A DNA stretch of 15,741 nucleotides from RGIG5675 sp050943435 (GCA_050943435.1 JBMNPE010000034.1:1-15741), one strand, 5' to 3'. Shown: positions 8,901-14,744, counted from the first letter of the stretch. Notes: a model not told the origin generated them from the letters alone. Numbers and translations are program-made.

Positions 8901-9373
8901 TAGCCTGCCCTTACGAGCCTGCCTGCGAGCTCGGAAATGCCTATGGTATCGCCTATCTTCACCGTGCTGGTGAGTTCATCGAAGACGGCTCTTGGCATTG
9001 TCCTTGAAATATATGATTCAGCCGAGCAGCAGACGATGTCCGCAGTTCTGTCGGCGAGCCTTCCCATTGTGGAAAGCCTGATGCGCTCCGAGGAATGTGA
9101 GACCGTGTCGGCATCCGGGAATGAATATTCCCTGGATGGAAACTGGACAGCCCTCCCGCCGAAGGAATTTATGTCGTCCGTGAGCCTTGCAGCCTCGGAA
9201 TCGGTGGAGAGGAGAATTATGACCGGCTTTCCGAGGGTCTCTGCAACTGCTGAAGCAAATACGGGCCTCATGGAAGGCTGCAGGCCGAAAAGGGCCGTCG
9301 TGGAACCCTTTTTGAGGGAGTCCGACAGCGATTTGAAGACGTCCGTATTTTCTATGAGTTTAAGCCACTTCAT
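5903..9373 (-). CDS. mfd: Transcription-repair coupling factor Mfd
   Basis: Mfd is an ATP-driven translocase that pushes or removes RNA polymerase stalled at DNA lesions and recruits UvrA for nucleotide excision repair. The 1156-residue product has an N-terminal UvrB-like region (VFPCDSRYPCRIEFWGDSVD) and the RNA-polymerase interaction domain at about 488-540 (DYVVHRNHGIGRYEGVE, VLYLPVDQLN). The helicase motor includes GDVGVGKTEVAL (Walker A near 640), DEEQRFG (near 740), SATPIPRTLNMAMSGIRDMS, TTIIETGVDVPNCNTLI and QIRGRVGRS. A C-terminal domain follows, so all parts look intact. The frame is open upstream to a GTG at 9439, but I chose the ATG at 9373. Its ATGA overlaps the pth stop, indicating translational coupling, and conserved Mfd sequence begins there. 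No good ribosome site is visible, consistent with coupling. Confidence 0.96.
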   Translation of the reverse strand: MKWLKLIENTDVFKSLSDSLKKGSTTALFGLQPSMRPVFASAVAETLGKPVIILLSTDSEAARLTDDINSFGGRAVQFPSREYSFPDADTVSHSSERIRLSTMGRLADRTADIVCCSAESYISRTMPRAVFDELTSTVKIGDTIGISELAGRLVRAGYSRTEIVDGIGCFSVKGGIIDVFPCDSRYPCRIEFWGDSVDTMRLFDKDTQRRIRDIDSITIPPSLEAVSADDGVPDRVEQTAKKVRSVEYSALSARDAEMLRNGGYPASLDRYIPVLYDSFSTITDYAREAVTIVFELNSIMSELHTLYSAQSGMFADLHKRGLCAFRRQDFYSDFDPSALRSVVFSDVFARSLDGVKLDSINSITVMSVPRVQGGYGPAAELVRGYTASGESVIIYAPTERSADMFVRDFITDGISAERLSQKTIPEPGVVYLAVGSPSAGFEYPEGRIAVLSIRSAASRRSPAPVQSGEARKAAAKRDAEMFGSLEDLKPGDYVVHRNHGIGRYEGVERIDHHGMVKDYIKIAYRDSDVLYLPVDQLNMISPYVSVKDDGPVRLAKLYSGEWQKTKKNVYRSVKEMTKELMALYSERSKVEGIAFSEDDDWQMDFESRFIYEETDDQLNAAREIKEDMEKPRPMDRLLCGDVGVGKTEVALRAAFKCVNDSYQCAVLVPTTILAWQHYSTFVERMSPYPIKIAMLSRFSSSKDIAAALKGIKDGTVDIVIGTHRLLQKDVQFKRLGLLIVDEEQRFGVSHKEKLKQQYPNIDVLTLSATPIPRTLNMAMSGIRDMSVIEQPPEDRQPVMTYVLEYNQATIDGAISRELARGGQVYYLHNRVDSIEETAMKLRERFPEARIEVGHGKMSEEQLSGVWRRVIDNEVDILVCTTIIETGVDVPNCNTLIVENADRMGLAQLYQIRGRVGRSARRAYAYFTFRPDYVMNENAEKRLSAIRDFTSFGSGFKIAMRDLQIRGSGGILSAKQSGHIATVGYETYLELLEQAVAEEKGEKPAKQKTECIMDLSVNAYIPEDYIPDDSSRISMYKRIASIETDSDADDVRDELEDRFGKIPPEVSSLVNISLGRSIASDLGIYEIKADRSNVIMYKDNLDTSNAGKAQKLCRGHLMWSPSGKSYVSAEIVSGETADSTALEAVKALRTAWQPESS

Positions 9374-9936
9374 TTTTTGTTGTAGAGATTCTGAGCTTCC
9401 TCGATCTTTCCTTCCACTATGAGCCGCACGGAGTCGCACACATCGGTCCCGCGGCTCTCGATCTTAGAGGCATCTGCAGCCGAGGGTGCGGCAAGCACCC
9501 AGTCGGCAAGGGGATATCTGGGGTCCGGCTTTTCCCCGACGCCGACCCTTATCCTGGGGAACTGATCCGAACCAAGGGCGGCAATAATGCTTTTGAGTCC
9601 GTTGTGTCCCCCTGAAGATCCGGAATTCTTTATTCTTATGATGCCCGGCTTTAAGTTTATGTCGTCGCAGATTACTATCACATGCTGAGGCGGTATGCCG
9701 TAAAACCTTGCGGCTTTTCCTATTGAATCACCCGAGGAATTCATATAGGTGAGGGGCTTGAGAAGCATGCATTTTGTCCCGGAGATCACCGCATCAGCAG
9801 TTATCCCGAAAAAGCGCTTCTTCCTGAATTCTGCAGAGTTCTCGGAGGCCACCCTGTCGATCATCCTGAAACCGACATTATGCCTCGAGCGCGCATACTC
9901 GTCCCCCGGATTGCCAAGTCCGGCAATCAGGAACAT
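9370..9936 (-). CDS. pth: Peptidyl-tRNA hydrolase
   Basis: Pth cleaves peptidyl-tRNAs that drop off ribosomes, recycling tRNA. The product shows LIAGLGNPGDEYARSRHNVG near the N-terminus, including the Asn and catalytic-type His. KPLTYMNSSG, VICDDINLKPG and GGHNGLKSI follow, all classic Pth motifs. Counting from the ATG at 9936 gives 188 residues, the usual size, and starts the protein right at the conserved strand. An alternative in-frame TTG at 9966 would add ten residues and has a better GGAGG (9971-9975) only 4 nt upstream, so the start is uncertain by ten codons. The stop codon overlaps the mfd start (ATGA), so pth and mfd are one translationally coupled unit, as in many Firmicutes. Confidence 0.95.
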   Translation of the reverse strand: MFLIAGLGNPGDEYARSRHNVGFRMIDRVASENSAEFRKKRFFGITADAVISGTKCMLLKPLTYMNSSGDSIGKAARFYGIPPQHVIVICDDINLKPGIIRIKNSGSSGGHNGLKSIIAALGSDQFPRIRVGVGEKPDPRYPLADWVLAAPSAADASKIESRGTDVCDSVRLIVEGKIEEAQNLYNKK

Positions 9937-9970
9937 GTCCTTCTGCTTTTTTATTAATCGGAACAACAGG

Positions 9971-9975
9971 CCTCC
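9971..9975 (-). promoter_or_regulatory. Strong ribosome site upstream of pth that favours a TTG start
   Basis: GGAGG on the minus strand sits 4 nt before TTG at 9966-9964 and 34 nt before the ATG at 9936. The ATG itself has only AAGG two bases upstream. The spacing for neither is ideal, leaving the true pth start open. Confidence 0.5.
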
Positions 9976-10020
9976 GTCGTCATCCTGCCCATGGGAACAA
10001 TGCCCCGGGCCGGAAAAAAT

Positions 10021-10044
10021 AAGGCGGCGAAGCGCCGCCTTTTT
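10021..10044 (-). terminator. Terminator of the DUF3048 lipoprotein gene (possibly bidirectional)
   Basis: GGCGGCG (10023-10029) pairs with CGCCGCC (10033-10039) around a 3-nt loop, extended by A-T pairs on both sides. On the minus strand it is followed by TTATTTTTT and lies 21 nt after the lipoprotein stop codon. On the plus strand it is followed by TTTTT, but no plus-strand gene ends here. Confidence 0.85.
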
Positions 10045-10046
10045 GA

Positions 10047-10055
10047 ATTATATCA
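10047..10055 (-). promoter_or_regulatory. Candidate pth-mfd promoter (extended -10)
   Basis: The minus strand reads TGATATAAT, an extended -10 with a perfect TATAAT, between the DUF3048 stop codon and its terminator hairpin. A start near 10040 would put the hairpin at the very 5' end of the pth-mfd mRNA. There is no convincing -35, so this is tentative, but I see no other promoter for pth-mfd. Confidence 0.35.
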
Positions 10056-10064
10056 TAAATGCCC

Positions 10065-11159
10065 TCAGGCTATTGACACTGTATCTGCAAAATCGGTCCT
10101 TATTACTGCCACATAGGACTTTCCTGTGTTGACCTGGATCTCCTCGCCTGTCGTGGCATCGGTGAACTTGAAGTTGGAAGAGTAATCCCCGGAGCCCTTT
10201 GTCCAGTTGCAGAGCTGATAGTGCCCGTTGCTGAAGTAGTACGCCGTTCCGCCTGTGCTGAAGTCGACCTCTATGAGCGGGGTCCCTGCCCTCAGCTGGA
10301 TCGGAGCAAGTATCAGGAACACGTTGTCAAAGGCAAGCGGCTCGTTGTTGCTGGCATCTATCTGCTGCTCTCCGCACTCCCATTTCTCATATTTGCCGGT
10401 GGACTCGTTGTATCTGAAATCTCCGTCATAGCTGCTGGAGAACTGCCAGTTCACCTGGGTTGCGGTCCCTGTGGAAGGGGTTACGGTTTCATCTTCATCG
10501 ACAAAGTTGAATGCGGTGGACGTGAAATCTGCAGTCATGTCAATGCCGAGCTCATCTATGCACTGATAGATCCTGTCAGCGGAGGTGAATTTGGTGTGCT
10601 CGGTGCTGTAGATGCCAACGCGGGACTGGTCTATGAAGAGAAGATCGGAGTGCGCATCCCCGTCGAGGGTGCTGAGGCCCAGCTCGGAGAGGACGGCATC
10701 TGCATATATGGAAGTGCCGATATGACATATAAGCGCATCGTAGGGATAGACAAGCTCGATGAACTGGTCGCGCAGGGAGCGCACGGAACCGATCTGGCTT
10801 ATTCCGCGTATATCTGCAAAGAGAGCCATGTATCTCGGAATTCCGCCTTCTGTTTCCATTTCAAAAAGGATGTCCGGCTTCGAGGTGCTGTAGTCCGGCC
10901 ACGCAGCGGTTATATTGTTGATTGAAACTGCTATGGGTCTCACTCCCACCATGTCGCTGGACATGTTGTACTCCCCGGTGAGGTAGTTGAATGCGTCGTG
11001 AGTGACGACGTCAGTGCTGGAAGAACTGTCGATATTCACGCTTGTAATTCCGCTGTTAACATCTGAAACATCGCCCGAGGTCCCGCATGCCGCAAAACTG
11101 AGTGAAGCGATGAGGACAGCCATAATCAGAGCGATATGTCTTATAAGCTTATGTTTCAT
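10065..11159 (-). CDS. DUF3048 (YerB-type) lipoprotein
   Basis: This is a predicted surface lipoprotein of 364 residues. The signal sequence MKHKLIRHIALIMAVLIASL leads to a lipobox ending AAC-G with Cys25, followed by a Ser/Thr-rich linker. From about residue 73 the sequence RPIAVSINN, then DILFEMETEGGIPRYMALF, IGSVRSLRDQFIEL and YDALICHIGTS, matches the DUF3048/YerB family. The C-terminal part (LIEVDFSTGGTAYYFSNGHY, then KSYVAV) is the second DUF3048 domain. No enzymatic role is established. The frame is open upstream to 11243, but GGGGAG at 11169-11174, 9 nt before the ATG at 11159, and the signal peptide fix this start. It is monocistronic: its own promoter lies upstream and a strong hairpin downstream. 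Confidence 0.88.
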   Translation of the reverse strand: MKHKLIRHIALIMAVLIASLSFAACGTSGDVSDVNSGITSVNIDSSSSTDVVTHDAFNYLTGEYNMSSDMVGVRPIAVSINNITAAWPDYSTSKPDILFEMETEGGIPRYMALFADIRGISQIGSVRSLRDQFIELVYPYDALICHIGTSIYADAVLSELGLSTLDGDAHSDLLFIDQSRVGIYSTEHTKFTSADRIYQCIDELGIDMTADFTSTAFNFVDEDETVTPSTGTATQVNWQFSSSYDGDFRYNESTGKYEKWECGEQQIDASNNEPLAFDNVFLILAPIQLRAGTPLIEVDFSTGGTAYYFSNGHYQLCNWTKGSGDYSSNFKFTDATTGEEIQVNTGKSYVAVIRTDFADTVSIA

Positions 11160-11215
11160 AAAACTTTTCTCCCCTGTGCCAAAGTACCTTGATTGTGCTG
11201 GTAACACTTCAATAT

Positions 11216-11243
11216 AACTTACATCTATAAGACCGTTTGTCAA
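11216..11243 (-). promoter_or_regulatory. Promoter of the DUF3048 lipoprotein gene
   Basis: A perfect TTGACA -35 (minus strand, 11243-11238) is followed after 16 nt by TAAGTT (11221-11216). The -10 match is moderate. The start would be near 11209, giving a leader of about 50 nt. Confidence 0.55.
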
Positions 11244-11282
11244 GAAAGCCGGACGGTATACAGACTGTAATAATAAGATTAA

Positions 11283-12200
11283 TTATTTCTTTTTGTTGTT
11301 TTTTCTTCGGGCCAGTTTGTCGCCTATTTTATCTGTAAACTCCAGGATTTTATTCCTGTAGAGATAGATTATCACTGAGAGGCTTCCAAGGGCTATGCAC
11401 AGGAGTATCGACACCAGATAATTGCCGCTGATGATGAGGTCGCCGACGGCTGCGAAGACAAACAGGGTGGGGATGTAGCCTATGCCGATGGAAATCAGGA
11501 ATTTGGTCAGGGTTATGTCCGTCTTTGACGCGAATATGGGGACCATCCCGTTCGGTATCACCGGAAGCAGGCACAGAATCACAACTCCAATTGAGGGGGA
11601 TGACAGCACCTTATTCACGATTTTGTCGTAGTTGTTCCTGCTGTGGAATATTGCGCTCAGAGATTTTCCGAGCTTTCTGGAAAGCCAGAACAGGGTGAGG
11701 TTGGCAAGTATGCACGCCACATAGCACACTGCAAAGCCGAGCCACTTGCCGAAGACCAGTCCGGAAGCTATCTGGATCGGAGGCCCCGGCAGGAATACCG
11801 AAAGTATCTGCACATACTGGAGAAAGAAAACCGTGAACAGGCCCCAGAACAGATTTTCATGCCGCAGGTATTCCTCTATGGCGCCTTCGTCCCCGCTCCT
11901 GATGGCATCGATCAGCCCCGGCATCGTCTTGACCAGGAACAGGTACACGAGCAGGACGACCACGGTAATGCTGACTACTATTCCGACTATCCTGAGAAAG
12001 GCAGTGAGCTTGGAAACGGGCTGTTCCTCAGAAGGATATGTATTGGATGAGTCCTGGGATCCCGTGCTGTCCGGATTTGCTTCGGCAGTTTCAGGGGATC
12101 TGCTTATTTCAGCGGGTTTTGACAGGCCGTGTTCGGACGATGCCGAACCGGCTTCTTCGGGTTTATTTACATTGCTGTTTTCCGTAGGTTTTTCAGCCAA
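11283..12200 (-). CDS. VTT-domain (TVP38/TMEM64, DedA superfamily) membrane protein with a long disordered N-terminus
   Basis: VTT/DedA proteins are integral membrane proteins implicated in lipid scrambling or flipping and envelope homeostasis. The 305-residue product starts with about 64 hydrophilic residues rich in Ser, Pro, Glu and Asn, predicted to be disordered. A helix at 69-90 and further helices at about 118-137, 142-173, 203-225, 233-255 and 262-281 follow, then a Lys/Arg-rich end. The FLPGPPIQIASGLVFGKWLG segment and the LPVIPNG segment match the VTT core with its re-entrant Pro-Gly loop. The start is TTG at 12200: AAGGA lies at 12210-12214 with 9-nt spacing, and an in-frame stop closes the frame just upstream. 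It diverges from the nucleotidyltransferase gene. I found no clear terminator or promoter for it. Confidence 0.87.
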   Translation of the reverse strand: MAEKPTENSNVNKPEEAGSASSEHGLSKPAEISRSPETAEANPDSTGSQDSSNTYPSEEQPVSKLTAFLRIVGIVVSITVVVLLVYLFLVKTMPGLIDAIRSGDEGAIEEYLRHENLFWGLFTVFFLQYVQILSVFLPGPPIQIASGLVFGKWLGFAVCYVACILANLTLFWLSRKLGKSLSAIFHSRNNYDKIVNKVLSSPSIGVVILCLLPVIPNGMVPIFASKTDITLTKFLISIGIGYIPTLFVFAAVGDLIISGNYLVSILLCIALGSLSVIIYLYRNKILEFTDKIGDKLARRKNNKKK

Positions 12201-12209
12201 TAGTGTTTA

Positions 12210-12214
12210 TCCTT
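12210..12214 (-). promoter_or_regulatory. Ribosome site that sets a TTG start for the VTT protein
   Basis: AAGGA on the minus strand is 9 nt upstream of TTG at 12200-12198. An in-frame TAA lies three codons upstream of that TTG, and the next in-frame Met is about residue 93, inside the membrane domain, so TTG is the only workable start. Confidence 0.7.
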
Positions 12215-12237
12215 AAATTTTGTTATTTATCGGGAAG

Positions 12238-12257
12238 GTGCAGAAAGTCCTCTGCAC
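12238..12257. repeat. Inverted repeat in the divergent promoter region (left dyad)
   Basis: GTGCAGA (12238-12244) and TCTGCAC (12251-12257) form a perfect 7-bp dyad around AAGTCC. It lies 38-57 nt before the VTT start codon, so it could be an operator or a hairpin in that gene's leader. There is no T-tract, which argues against a terminator. Confidence 0.6.
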
Positions 12258-12318
12258 ATGTAAGAAACATTTGAATATAAAAAATTTTATCAAAAGTATA
12301 TAAAATTGCAAACTAGGC

Positions 12319-12333
12319 GCAGTACATTACTGC
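12319..12333. promoter_or_regulatory. Palindrome touching the -35 box of the nucleotidyltransferase promoter
   Basis: GCAGTA (12319-12324) and TACTGC (12328-12333) form a 15-bp dyad with a 3-nt centre. It ends 1 nt before the TTGATG -35 element. This placement suits a transcription factor site, either an activator just upstream of the promoter or a repressor occluding it. The regulator is not identified. Confidence 0.5.
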
Positions 12334-12334
12334 A

Positions 12335-12363
12335 TTGATGATAACTTCACCAGCATATACAAT
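12335..12363 (+). promoter_or_regulatory. Promoter of the nucleotidyltransferase-AKR pair
   Basis: TTGATG (12335-12340) and TACAAT (12358-12363) are separated by 17 nt. The start would be near 12370, with a leader of about 36 nt before the ATG. An AT-rich block at 12271-12307 lies further upstream and may help bend or open the DNA. Confidence 0.65.
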
Positions 12364-12405
12364 AGACTCAAGCCTCACGGCAACTACTGGGAACAGGAGC
12401 AGAAA

Positions 12406-13323
12406 ATGAAGACGTCTCTTCTGATTATGGCTGCGGGAATCGGCTCGCGCTATGGCAAAGGAATAAAGCAGCTGGCAGGGATAGGCCCTGAAGGCGAAAT
12501 AATAATGGAATACTCCATACACGATGCGATGGCTGCAGGATTCGACAAGATCGTATTTGTGATCAGGCCTGAGATAGAGCACGATTTCCTGGATATCCTC
12601 GACAGGAGGGTGACCGACGCTTCCGCAAGGCGCGGGATCGAACTTGCATATGCATTCCAGAAGCTGAGCGACATCCCTTTCGGATTCTCAGTGCCGGAGG
12701 GCAGGTCGAAGCCATGGGGCACAGGGCAGGCAGTGCTTTCCGCGAGAGAGCTCATAGATGAGCCGTTCGCGGTGATAAATGCCGATGACTACTACGGGAA
12801 GACCTCGTTTGTGGCCGTGCACAGCTTCCTTGTGAGCAGCATGGAACCTTCCGAATACTGCATGGCCGGATACCGCCTCGTGAACACTCTCAGCGACAAC
12901 GGGACCGTCACACGCGGGGTCTGCAGGACCGATGAGAATGGATATCTCAGGGATATAGAGGAAACTTACGACATAGAAAAGAGAGACGGAAAGGCATTCG
13001 TCGGAGGCAGGATACTCCCGGATGACACCGTCGTATCCATGAACATGTGGGGATTTAAACCCGGACTGATCCAGTCCCTGAAGGAGGGATTCAGGGAATA
13101 CCTCGCCGGACCGGGAAGGACCGACATTAAATCAGAATTTCTCCTGCCATCCCACGTCGGGAAGCTCATCAGGGACGGAAGCGTCACCGTCAGGGTGCTG
13201 GAGACAAGTGAAAAGTGGCAGGGAATCACCTATCACGACGACCTTCCTGCGGTACAGGAAAACTTTAAGAAGATGTACGCTGAAGGCATCTACAAAAAAG
13301 AACTTTTTTCGGATATACGATAG
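12406..13323 (+). CDS. Sugar-phosphate-type nucleotidyltransferase (NTP_transferase fold), substrate unknown
   Basis: Enzymes of this fold join an NTP and a sugar or polyol phosphate to give an activated nucleotide-sugar and pyrophosphate. The 305-residue protein begins with LIMAAGIGSRYGKGIKQL, where residues 9-22 are the nucleotide-binding loop with its Arg and Lys. GPEGEIIMEYSIHDAMAAGF and PWGTGQAVLSA follow, then NADDYYG at about 125-131, whose Asp pair is the likely metal and sugar-phosphate site. The C-terminal part (SEFLLPSHVGKLI, EKWQGITYHDDLP) has no hexapeptide repeats, so it is not GlmU- or GlgC-like. It matches a conserved but poorly characterised family of about 300 residues found in Clostridia. 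AGGAG at 12395-12399 supports the start. It is followed 30 nt later by the AKR gene. Confidence 0.88.
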   Translation: MKTSLLIMAAGIGSRYGKGIKQLAGIGPEGEIIMEYSIHDAMAAGFDKIVFVIRPEIEHDFLDILDRRVTDASARRGIELAYAFQKLSDIPFGFSVPEGRSKPWGTGQAVLSARELIDEPFAVINADDYYGKTSFVAVHSFLVSSMEPSEYCMAGYRLVNTLSDNGTVTRGVCRTDENGYLRDIEETYDIEKRDGKAFVGGRILPDDTVVSMNMWGFKPGLIQSLKEGFREYLAGPGRTDIKSEFLLPSHVGKLIRDGSVTVRVLETSEKWQGITYHDDLPAVQENFKKMYAEGIYKKELFSDIR

Positions 13324-13353
13324 ATCGGACTGCGTGTCACGGAGGTAGAAGGC

Positions 13354-14496
13354 ATGAGATACAGAAAACTCGGATCAACGGGTCTTACCGTCAGCGAGAT
13401 AGGCCTTGGTGCCGAATGGCTGGAGCGGCACACAGAAGAAGAATGCAGGGCTGTGATAGACCGCTGTGCTGAGAACGGAATAAACATATTCGACTGCTGG
13501 ATGTCGGAACCGAACGTCAGGACGAACATAGGGAAGGCAATATCCGGCAGCAGGGACAGGTGGATAATCCAGGGGCATATCGGTTCCACGTGGAACGGCC
13601 AGTACGTGAGGACCAGGGACCTTGAGAAGGTGAAGCCCGCCTTCGAGGATCTTCTAAAGAGGTTTGATACGGATTACATTGATCTCGGGATGATCAACTA
13701 CGTCGATGCGGATGACGACTATGACAATCTGACCGGCGGGCCTTTTCTGGAATATGTGAGGAAGCTGAAGGCTGACGGAGTCATAAGGCATGTGGGCATG
13801 AGCACACACAACCCGCGAATTGCGCTGAGGGCTGTAAAGGACGGGATTGTTGAAACCCTTATGTTCTCCATCAATCCCGCATTCGACCTGAGACCTGCCA
13901 CCGACAATCTCGACAGCATGTTCGAGGACGAATATGACTCTTCCCTCCATTCTATAGACCCGGAGCGCTCTGAGCTGTACAGGACCTGCGAGAGAATGGG
14001 CATAGGGATAACGGTGATGAAGAGCTTTGAGGGAGGAAGGCTGCTGGATGCCGCTACATCCCCGTTCGGAATCGCTATGACTCCCATCCAGTGCATACAC
14101 TATGCGCTGGACAAGCCCGCTGTAGCATCCGTGATGGCCGGATTCAATACCCCTGAAGAGGTTGACGAGGCCTGCAGATACGAGACCGCCTCTGATGAAG
14201 AGAAGGATTACGCCACGGTGCTTGCGAAGGCTCCTAAGAACGCAATGACCGGGCAGTGCACATACTGCGGGCACTGCAAGCCCTGTCCTGTTGACATAGA
14301 TATTGCAATGGTCAACAAGCTGTATGATCTCGCAGTCATGCAGGACGAGGTTCCCGAATCCGTGAGGAATCACTATGAAGTGCTGGAGCACAAGGCTTCC
14401 GAATGCCTGGGATGCGGGGGATGCGAAACAAGGTGCCCGTTCAATGTCAAGGTCACCGAAAGGATGAAGAAGGCGGCCGAGCTGTTTGAAAGCTGA
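13354..14496 (+). CDS. Aldo/keto reductase-fold protein with C-terminal double 4Fe-4S ferredoxin motifs
   Basis: The 380-residue protein has an N-terminal TIM-barrel of the aldo/keto reductase type: MRYRKLGSTGLTVSEIGLG, the NGINIFD strand with Asp47, and ADGVIRHVGMSTHNP. Two iron-sulfur motifs follow, C302-x2-C305-x2-C308-x2-C311-P and C351-x2-C354-x2-C357-x3-C361-P, predicted to hold two 4Fe-4S clusters. Such proteins are presumed electron-transfer oxidoreductases of fermenters. Of the canonical Asp-Tyr-Lys-His set, only Asp47 is evident. The Tyr region reads CWMSEP, the Lys strand reads IIQGHIG, and the His position reads MIN (Asn115). Ordinary NAD(P)H carbonyl reduction is therefore doubtful. 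GGAGGT at 13341-13346 precedes the start. It is cotranscribed with the nucleotidyltransferase and ends at a strong terminator. Confidence 0.9.
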   Translation: MRYRKLGSTGLTVSEIGLGAEWLERHTEEECRAVIDRCAENGINIFDCWMSEPNVRTNIGKAISGSRDRWIIQGHIGSTWNGQYVRTRDLEKVKPAFEDLLKRFDTDYIDLGMINYVDADDDYDNLTGGPFLEYVRKLKADGVIRHVGMSTHNPRIALRAVKDGIVETLMFSINPAFDLRPATDNLDSMFEDEYDSSLHSIDPERSELYRTCERMGIGITVMKSFEGGRLLDAATSPFGIAMTPIQCIHYALDKPAVASVMAGFNTPEEVDEACRYETASDEEKDYATVLAKAPKNAMTGQCTYCGHCKPCPVDIDIAMVNKLYDLAVMQDEVPESVRNHYEVLEHKASECLGCGGCETRCPFNVKVTERMKKAAELFES

Positions 14497-14524
14497 TTCC
14501 AGTTTTTAGCTGCCTTGTAAGAGT

Positions 14525-14556
14525 AAAGACCACCGGAAATTTTCCGGTGGTCTTTT
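14525..14556. terminator. Terminator shared by the AKR gene and the tRNA-Ser gene
   Basis: GACCACCGGAAA (14528-14539) can pair with TTTCCGGTGGTC (14541-14552); realistically this is a 10-bp stem with a 4-5 nt loop. It is flanked by AAA and TTTT. TTTT follows on the plus strand for the AKR transcript. The tRNA's CCA end is only 4 nt away on the other strand, where TTTACT follows the hairpin. Confidence 0.88.
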
Positions 14557-14560
14557 GAAA

Positions 14561-14649
14561 TGGCGGAGAGGGCGGGATTCGAACCCGCGTGGGATTGCTC
14601 CCAAACTGATTTCGAGTCAGCCCCGTTATGACCGCTTCGATACCTCTCC
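14561..14649 (-). tRNA. tRNA-Ser, anticodon CGA
   Basis: On the minus strand the acceptor GGAGAGG pairs with CCTCTCC, followed by discriminator G and an encoded CCA (14563-14561). The anticodon arm is CTGA-CTCGAAA-TCAG, so the anticodon is CGA, reading UCG serine codons. A long variable arm (TGGGAGCAATCCCA) and a normal T-arm (GCGGG-TTCGAAT-CCCGC) follow. The length of 89 nt, the long variable arm and G73 are typical of serine tRNA. It stands alone here with its own promoter and shares a terminator with the AKR gene. Confidence 0.95.
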
Positions 14650-14663
14650 GCGAAAGTAGCACC

Positions 14664-14691
14664 ATTATATCACATGAAGTTTTCAAGACAA
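14664..14691 (-). promoter_or_regulatory. Promoter of tRNA-Ser
   Basis: On the minus strand TTGTCT (14691-14686) and a perfect TATAAT (14669-14664) are 16 nt apart. Transcription would start near 14657, about 8 nt before the mature 5' end of the tRNA. Confidence 0.65.
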
Positions 14692-14715
14692 CATTGAATG
14701 CCTTCCACAGGGCAC

Positions 14716-14744
14716 TTGGAAAAAATGGCGCATGAAAATATAAT
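14716..14744 (+). promoter_or_regulatory. Promoter of the amidotransferase-TSCPD pair
   Basis: TTGGAA (14716-14721) and a perfect TATAAT (14739-14744) are separated by 17 nt. The start would be near 14751, leaving a short leader of about 30 nt before the ATG at 14781. Confidence 0.75.

Noticed and set aside
9374..9439. 22-codon N-terminal extension of mfd from a GTG
   Set aside because: It overlaps pth deeply, encodes charged sequence unlike Mfd, and the ATG at 9373 forms a typical ATGA overlap with the pth stop.
10221..10925. 234-codon plus-strand frame opposite the DUF3048 gene
   Set aside because: It is antisense to well-matched DUF3048 sequence and has no ribosome site or promoter.
11160..11243. 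28-codon extension of the DUF3048 gene
   Set aside because: It would place the promoter inside the coding region and bury the signal peptide. GGGGAG sits correctly before the ATG at 11159.
14561..14649. tRNA-Ser as an attachment site for an integrated element
   Set aside because: No integrase gene, no repeat of the tRNA 3' end nearby, and housekeeping-type genes on both sides.
3392..14649. Functional link between the FemAB transferase and the tRNA-Ser gene as aminoacyl donor
   Set aside because: They are about 10 kb apart in different transcription units, and the tRNA is a normal elongator with anticodon CGA.
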